Below, piece by piece: positions 6,245 through 8,656 of a stretch of 8,656 bases of DNA. The stretch is from an uncultured bacterium (GTDB taxonomy: Bacteria; Desulfobacterota; WTBG01), in the NCBI GenBank assembly GCA_938024025.1, contig CALJBY010000288.1, positions 1 through 8,656 on the forward strand, written 5' to 3'. The notes below the pieces were generated by a model, which saw only the letters and a list, made by a program, of their open reading frames with translations, did not search any database and was not told the DNA's origin. Position numbers and translations under genes: made by a program. The stretch's first letter is position 1. Each line of letters opens with the position of its first letter.

Positions 6245-6289
6245 CTTTAAGGGGCATGATTGGTTAGCTGGGGGGGTACCCCCTTAAAG
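6245..6289. repeat. Perfect 10-bp inverted repeat with G5TAC5 palindrome
   Basis: CTTTAAGGGG (6245-6254) and CCCCTTAAAG (6280-6289) are exact reverse complements 25 nt apart. The right arm overlaps a 12-bp perfect palindrome, GGGGGTACCCCC (6272-6283), so two different hairpins compete. It lies just upstream of the gmhA -35 box and could be an operator or the remains of a small repeat. It lacks a T-run and is not an obvious terminator. Confidence 0.55.
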
Positions 6290-6469
6290 AGAAGGCGGGA
6301 TGTGTGCCTGCTTCCGGGAGTAAAAAAGCAATCACTGTTCTACAAAAAGCTTTACAATAGATGAAAAAACATACAAAATAGAACCTGAACCGGATTACTG
6401 GATACTATCAAGAGTTTCATGAAAAGAAGGAGAAACTACGAAACCACCGAGTACACAGAGGGGAAAAAT

Positions 6470-6554
6470 GAACGCCGAACATTCAACGCTCAACATCGAA
6501 TGTTGAATGAAAAACAAAAATGGTTCTTTATTGGTAGTTCGACGTTGGACGTTC
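6470..6554. repeat. Degenerate intergenic inverted repeat (AACATTCAAC type)
   Basis: CATTCAAC (6480-6487) and GTTGAATG (6502-6509) form an 8-bp stem. The flanks GAACGCCGAAC (6470-6480) and GTTCGACGTTGGACGTTC (6537-6554) are an imperfect inverted pair around it. Similar low-complexity patches of GAACATTCAAC-like words occur between genes in many environmental genomes. I see no coding capacity. Confidence 0.5.
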
Positions 6555-6575
6555 TTCTTGTTTCCAGTTTTTTAC

Positions 6576-6614
6576 TTTAGGCACTCTAGGCATTTTAGTT
6601 CATTTTAGGCATTT
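6576..6614. repeat. Short TAGGCA-type direct repeats
   Basis: The words TTTAGGCACT, CTAGGCATTTTAG and TTTTAGGCATTT follow one another, including CATTTTAG twice with a 10-bp period (6591-6598 and 6601-6608). This is a small degenerate repeat cluster of unknown origin, about 50 bp upstream of lapA. Confidence 0.45.
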
Positions 6615-6666
6615 GAATGCTCTGTGGTTTGGTTTTGATACTACCGGTTATTGCCAAGGGGGCATT

Positions 6667-6969
6667 ATGAAAAACTTTTTCAATACGGTTTTTTTTGCTC
6701 TTATCATTTTATTTTTTGTGATGTTTTCTCTGTCAAACTCCCAGTCGATTCAACTTAACTTTTTCGGAGTATTGCTCAAACCGCTTCCCATTTCTCTCTT
6801 GATTCTGCTCCCCTTCCTCGTTGGTGTTGTGCTGGGAAGTATTTTAGATTTAGCGGAGAGGTTTTCGCTAAAAAGAGAAGTCAAAAAACTGAGAAAAGAA
6901 CTGGGTGCACGTGAAGCAGAGACAAAGGCAGTTGCCGCGATAGACACAGAGAAGGACTCTTTTTCATAG
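6667..6969 (+). CDS. LapA-domain (DUF1049) inner-membrane protein
   Basis: The 100-aa protein has two hydrophobic helices (about residues 5-22 and 40-60) and a charged, probably coiled-coil tail (about 68-90, SLKREVKKLRKELGARE). Between the helices it has NSQSIQLNFFGVLLKPLP, matching the DUF1049/LapA pattern of NS..v..nff....lPl followed by a glycine-containing second helix (LVGVVLGSIL). In E. coli LapA is an inner-membrane protein that works with LapB to control LPS synthesis through LpxC turnover. Here only the domain is clear, so the gene symbol is left empty. The ATG at 6667 is chosen over an in-frame TTG at 6613 because AAGGGGG lies directly upstream and the shorter form starts right at the first helix. 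It is 99 nt upstream of the acidic-protein gene. Confidence 0.82.
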   Translation: MKNFFNTVFFALIILFFVMFSLSNSQSIQLNFFGVLLKPLPISLLILLPFLVGVVLGSILDLAERFSLKREVKKLRKELGAREAETKAVAAIDTEKDSFS

Positions 6970-7016
6970 ATGGTTCTATGGCAGGGCTACCCTTTGTAAG
7001 AGATCGTTCTATGCAG
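6968..7016 (+). repeat. Short direct repeat after lapA
   Basis: AGATGGTTCTATGGCAG (6968-6984) recurs as AGATCGTTCTATGCAG (7001-7016), with one mismatch and one missing base at a 33-bp period. It starts at the lapA stop codon. No hairpin followed by a T-run is formed, so it does not look like a terminator. Confidence 0.5.
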
Positions 7017-7068
7017 CACAACGGGGTCTCCTTTTTTTGATGAGCCGGTTTACGATAAGAGGTAGTTG

Positions 7069-7965
7069 ATGAATAAGAGGGCAGTCATATTATTGCTTAT
7101 TTGTTTTGTTCTTGCAGCAGCTACAGTAACCCTGCGCTACATAGAAAGTGAGAAGGAAAAGATTAAAGCCCAGTTTGTTCCTCCACCCCGGGTCAAACCA
7201 AAACGAGTAAGGAGCGTTACTACTACAGCATATCTTTCACAGGAGCAACCGGGTGGTGAAGAAGGAATGCCAGCCGGGGAACAACCGGGCACGGTACCCC
7301 TTGTGCAAAATGGTACAATGCCTCCCGGAGAGACGCAAGCTGCCGCTCAGGGCGAACCGCCCGGGAAAATAAGGCCGCGCTCTCAAAGGGTGGAGCAGGA
7401 TGAACTGCGAGAGCCATCAATTCCCGCTATCAAAGAGGAGCAGGCTCTAGAGGAAAGTGACAGTGCTGTTGAGGAAGAGGTAGTGACCCCTCTTGAGGAA
7501 GAGGTAGTGACTCCTCTTGATGAAGAGGTAGTGACCCCTCTTGATGAAGAGGTGCCGGTGCCACCAGCGGCCGGAGAGCGTGTTCCCGAAGAGGAGACCG
7601 ATGCTGAACCTGAAGAGGATGTTGCTGATGAACGGGAAGAGTCTGATGATGAAAGCGAAAAAGAAGCTGACGCAGATGATGAGGAGGATGTACCCCCTGA
7701 GCCTGAATCAGAAATCACCAGTGGTAAGGATGAACAAGTGCCCCCTGAAGAAGTAGGAGAAGAGGAGGAGATGGAAGAGGGGGAATACGTCGAAGGTGGA
7801 GAAGAGGGGGAACCCTTTGAAGAGGGTCTGGAAGACCAGGCAGATGAGATAGCAGGCGAAGAAGAAGGAGAAGAGGTTATCCCTTCCGAAGAAGAGGAAT
7901 TCCCCTTGGATGAAGAGAACGTTTTAGGAGAAGGGGAAGAAGTCTTCCTTGAGGAGGAAGAATGA
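7069..7965 (+). CDS. Membrane-anchored, highly acidic low-complexity protein, function unknown
   Basis: I do not recognise this 298-aa protein. It starts MNKRAVILLLICFVLAAATVTL, a signal-anchor or signal peptide with no clear cleavage motif. A basic juxtamembrane segment follows (RYIESEKEKIKAQ, then PPPRVKPKRVRS to about residue 49). A Gly/Pro/Gln-rich linker runs to about 125, and from there to the end roughly half the residues are Glu or Asp, with very few basic or aromatic residues. Residues 136-159 are three copies of an octapeptide EEVVTPL(E/D). The N-terminus vaguely resembles that of CpaB-type pilus proteins, but no SAF domain follows. The tail is predicted to be disordered and would probably face the periplasm. 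The ATG at 7069 has AAGAGG six bases upstream; a TTG immediately precedes it. The gene sits between lapA and glgB. It is likely expressed, given its good ribosome site and long intact frame. Confidence 0.7.
   Translation: MNKRAVILLLICFVLAAATVTLRYIESEKEKIKAQFVPPPRVKPKRVRSVTTTAYLSQEQPGGEEGMPAGEQPGTVPLVQNGTMPPGETQAAAQGEPPGKIRPRSQRVEQDELREPSIPAIKEEQALEESDSAVEEEVVTPLEEEVVTPLDEEVVTPLDEEVPVPPAAGERVPEEETDAEPEEDVADEREESDDESEKEADADDEEDVPPEPESEITSGKDEQVPPEEVGEEEEMEEGEYVEGGEEGEPFEEGLEDQADEIAGEEEGEEVIPSEEEEFPLDEENVLGEGEEVFLEEEE
7474..7554 (+). repeat. 24-bp tandem repeat inside the acidic gene (3.3 copies)
   Basis: Three in-frame 24-bp units (7474-7497, 7498-7521, 7522-7545) begin GAAGAGGTAGTGAC and encode EEVVTPLE or EEVVTPLD. 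They differ only at one C/T position and at the last base. A fourth partial unit (GAAGAGGTG) follows. The near identity at DNA level indicates recent slippage or recombination expansion. Confidence 0.9.
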
Positions 7966-7976
7966 TGGCAGCTGAT

Positions 7977-8067
7977 GGTCATTGCGAGGAGCAAGATTCC
8001 TCGCATAGTGATAGAGAGCATAAAGGGCACACAGGTCATTGTGAGAAGTGTAGCGACGAAGCAATCT
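7977..8067 (+). repeat. Two copies of a GGTCATTG(C/T)GAG dispersed-repeat motif
   Basis: The 119-nt gap before glgB contains GGTCATTGCGAGGAGCAAG (from 7977) and GGTCATTGTGAGAAGTGTAG (from 8034), the latter continuing CGACGAAGCAATCT to 8067. This strongly resembles the GTCATTGCGAGGAGCGAAGCGACGAAGCAATC-type intergenic repeat found scattered in many bacterial genomes. The first copy is degenerate and has an 8-bp perfect stem, TGCGAGGA (7983-7990) with TCCTCGCA (7998-8005). No T-run follows, so it is a weak candidate for a terminator. Confidence 0.6.
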
Positions 8068-8084
8068 AAACAATCGAGAGTGTA

Positions 8085-8656
8085 ATGATGGATACGCTTT
8101 TACGTCCGGAGGAAATTGATCAGATCATAGAGGGGAAACATCCAAGCCCCCATTCGATTCTGGGAAATCATAAGCTGGTAAATGGCGGCTCAGCGTCTGT
8201 CGTCATCCGTGCTTTTTTGCCGGGAGCGGCGCGGGCCTCCGTCGTCGTCGAAGGGGGAGACCTTCCCCGCATTCCGATGGAAAAGATCCATGCGGCTGGC
8301 TTGTTTGAAACAGTTATGGAGGAGCGGTCCGACTTTTTCCCCTATAAACTTGAATTTCAAACCAACCATGAGCTGTGTCTCAAGGACGACCCCTATCGTT
8401 ACCTGCCAACCATAGGTGATTTTAATCTCGGTAGATTGAGAGGCGAAGCCTATCATCAAGCCTACCGGGAACTCGGAGCCCATCGTAGAAGGTGTGGTGA
8501 GATTGAGGGGGTTTCATTTGCCCTGTGGGCTCCTAACGCTCAACAAGTAAGTTTGATCGCTGATTTCAACAGCTGGGATCACCGTGCCCATCCCATGAGG
8601 AACCTGGGGTCTTCAGGTATCTGGGAGATTTTTATTCCGGACATCTCCGAGGGAAC
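8085..8656 (+). CDS. glgB: 1,4-alpha-glucan branching enzyme, N-terminal part (cut by window edge)
   Basis: 190 codons are present and the frame runs off the right edge. GlgB forms alpha-1,6 branches in glycogen in the cytoplasm. Residues 19-29 (HPSPHSILGNH) and the following beta-rich segment (VVIRAFLPGA) match the N1 domain found in long GlgB proteins. Then come DPYRYLPTIGDFN at 102-114, GEAYHQAYRELGAH at 120-133, and the CBM48 module with GVSFALWAPNA at 142-152, DFNSWD at 160-165 and GIWEIFIPD. The catalytic GH13 barrel lies outside the window. Two ATG codons are adjacent (8085 and 8088), and GAGAG at 8076-8080 can serve either. An in-frame stop at 8067-8069 excludes a longer start. No other glycogen genes are visible here. 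Confidence 0.93.
   Translation, partial: MMDTLLRPEEIDQIIEGKHPSPHSILGNHKLVNGGSASVVIRAFLPGAARASVVVEGGDLPRIPMEKIHAAGLFETVMEERSDFFPYKLEFQTNHELCLKDDPYRYLPTIGDFNLGRLRGEAYHQAYRELGAHRRRCGEIEGVSFALWAPNAQQVSLIADFNSWDHRAHPMRNLGSSGIWEIFIPDISEG

Larger units (their letters stand above)
6163..6666. other. Non-coding divergence region between gmhA and lapA
   Basis: About 500 bp holds no gene I can support. From left to right it contains the gmhA promoter (6190-6219), a 10-bp inverted repeat with a central G5TAC5 palindrome (6245-6289), an AT-rich stretch, and a patch of degenerate repeats (about 6438-6630). On the plus strand, TTTACA (6351-6356), 17 nt, then CAAAAT (6374-6379) is a weak candidate promoter for lapA. 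It lies nearly 290 nt upstream, and I would not rely on it. Confidence 0.6.

Noticed and set aside
6613..6666. N-terminal extension of the LapA-domain protein from a TTG
   Set aside because: The ATG at 6667 has a strong AAGGGGG site and starts at the first membrane helix. The extension runs through the degenerate repeat patch.
7474..7554. CRISPR-like array
   Set aside because: The repeats are contiguous with no spacers, in frame inside a coding sequence, and encode a repeated octapeptide.
7383..8039. Serine-rich 218-aa minus-strand open frame opposite the acidic gene
   Set aside because: Serine codons arise automatically from the reverse complement of GAA/GAG runs. The plus-strand frame has a start, a ribosome site and a membrane anchor, and this one does not.
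8182..8483. Open frames on both strands within the start of glgB
   Set aside because: They overlap a frame with clear GlgB N1 and CBM48 motifs.

Overview
This window comes from a Gram-negative-type bacterium of intermediate GC content. gmhA (heptose for lipopolysaccharide) and a LapA-type inner-membrane protein argue for an outer membrane with LPS. recA-recX-alaS, pgpA and glgB are ordinary chromosomal genes, so this looks like a core chromosome segment, not a plasmid or prophage. I cannot fix the phylum from sequence alone. Intergenic repeats of kinds common in environmental, candidate-phylum and planctomycete-like genomes make such a lineage a reasonable guess only.

The left 6.2 kb is one minus-strand block. 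In transcription order it reads gmhA (phosphoheptose isomerase), a deoxyhypusine-synthase-like protein, a small cyclophilin-like protein, pgpA, cinA, then after a 220-bp gap thpR, recA, recX and the 5' end of alaS. Two sigma70-like promoters are readable: TTGACA-N18-TATTAT just before gmhA, and TTGACA-N17-TATTTA directly after cinA. The second would drive thpR-recA-recX-alaS through a leader of about 170 nt that is GC-rich and full of self-complementary segments. I see no clear terminator between the two halves, so read-through is possible. The upstream half carries envelope and housekeeping functions (heptose, phosphatidylglycerol, nucleotide salvage), and the downstream half carries RNA end processing, recombination and tRNA charging.

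A roughly 500-bp non-coding divergence region (6163-6666) separates this block from a plus-strand block. It holds the gmhA promoter, a 10-bp perfect inverted repeat with an internal G5TAC5 palindrome, and a patch of degenerate intergenic repeats. The plus-strand block has a 100-aa LapA/DUF1049 membrane protein, an unrecognised 298-aa membrane-anchored and extremely acidic protein with a tandem octapeptide repeat, a short dispersed-repeat spacer, and the N-terminal third or so of glgB (glycogen branching enzyme), cut by the window edge.

The points most worth a second look are the bacterial deoxyhypusine-synthase-like protein, which lacks a recognisable catalytic GGGxxKH motif and sits in an LPS-heptose operon; the structured leader ahead of thpR-recA; the recA/recX gene overlap; and the orphan acidic protein. 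I found no CRISPR array, tRNA, rRNA, transposase or phage gene.
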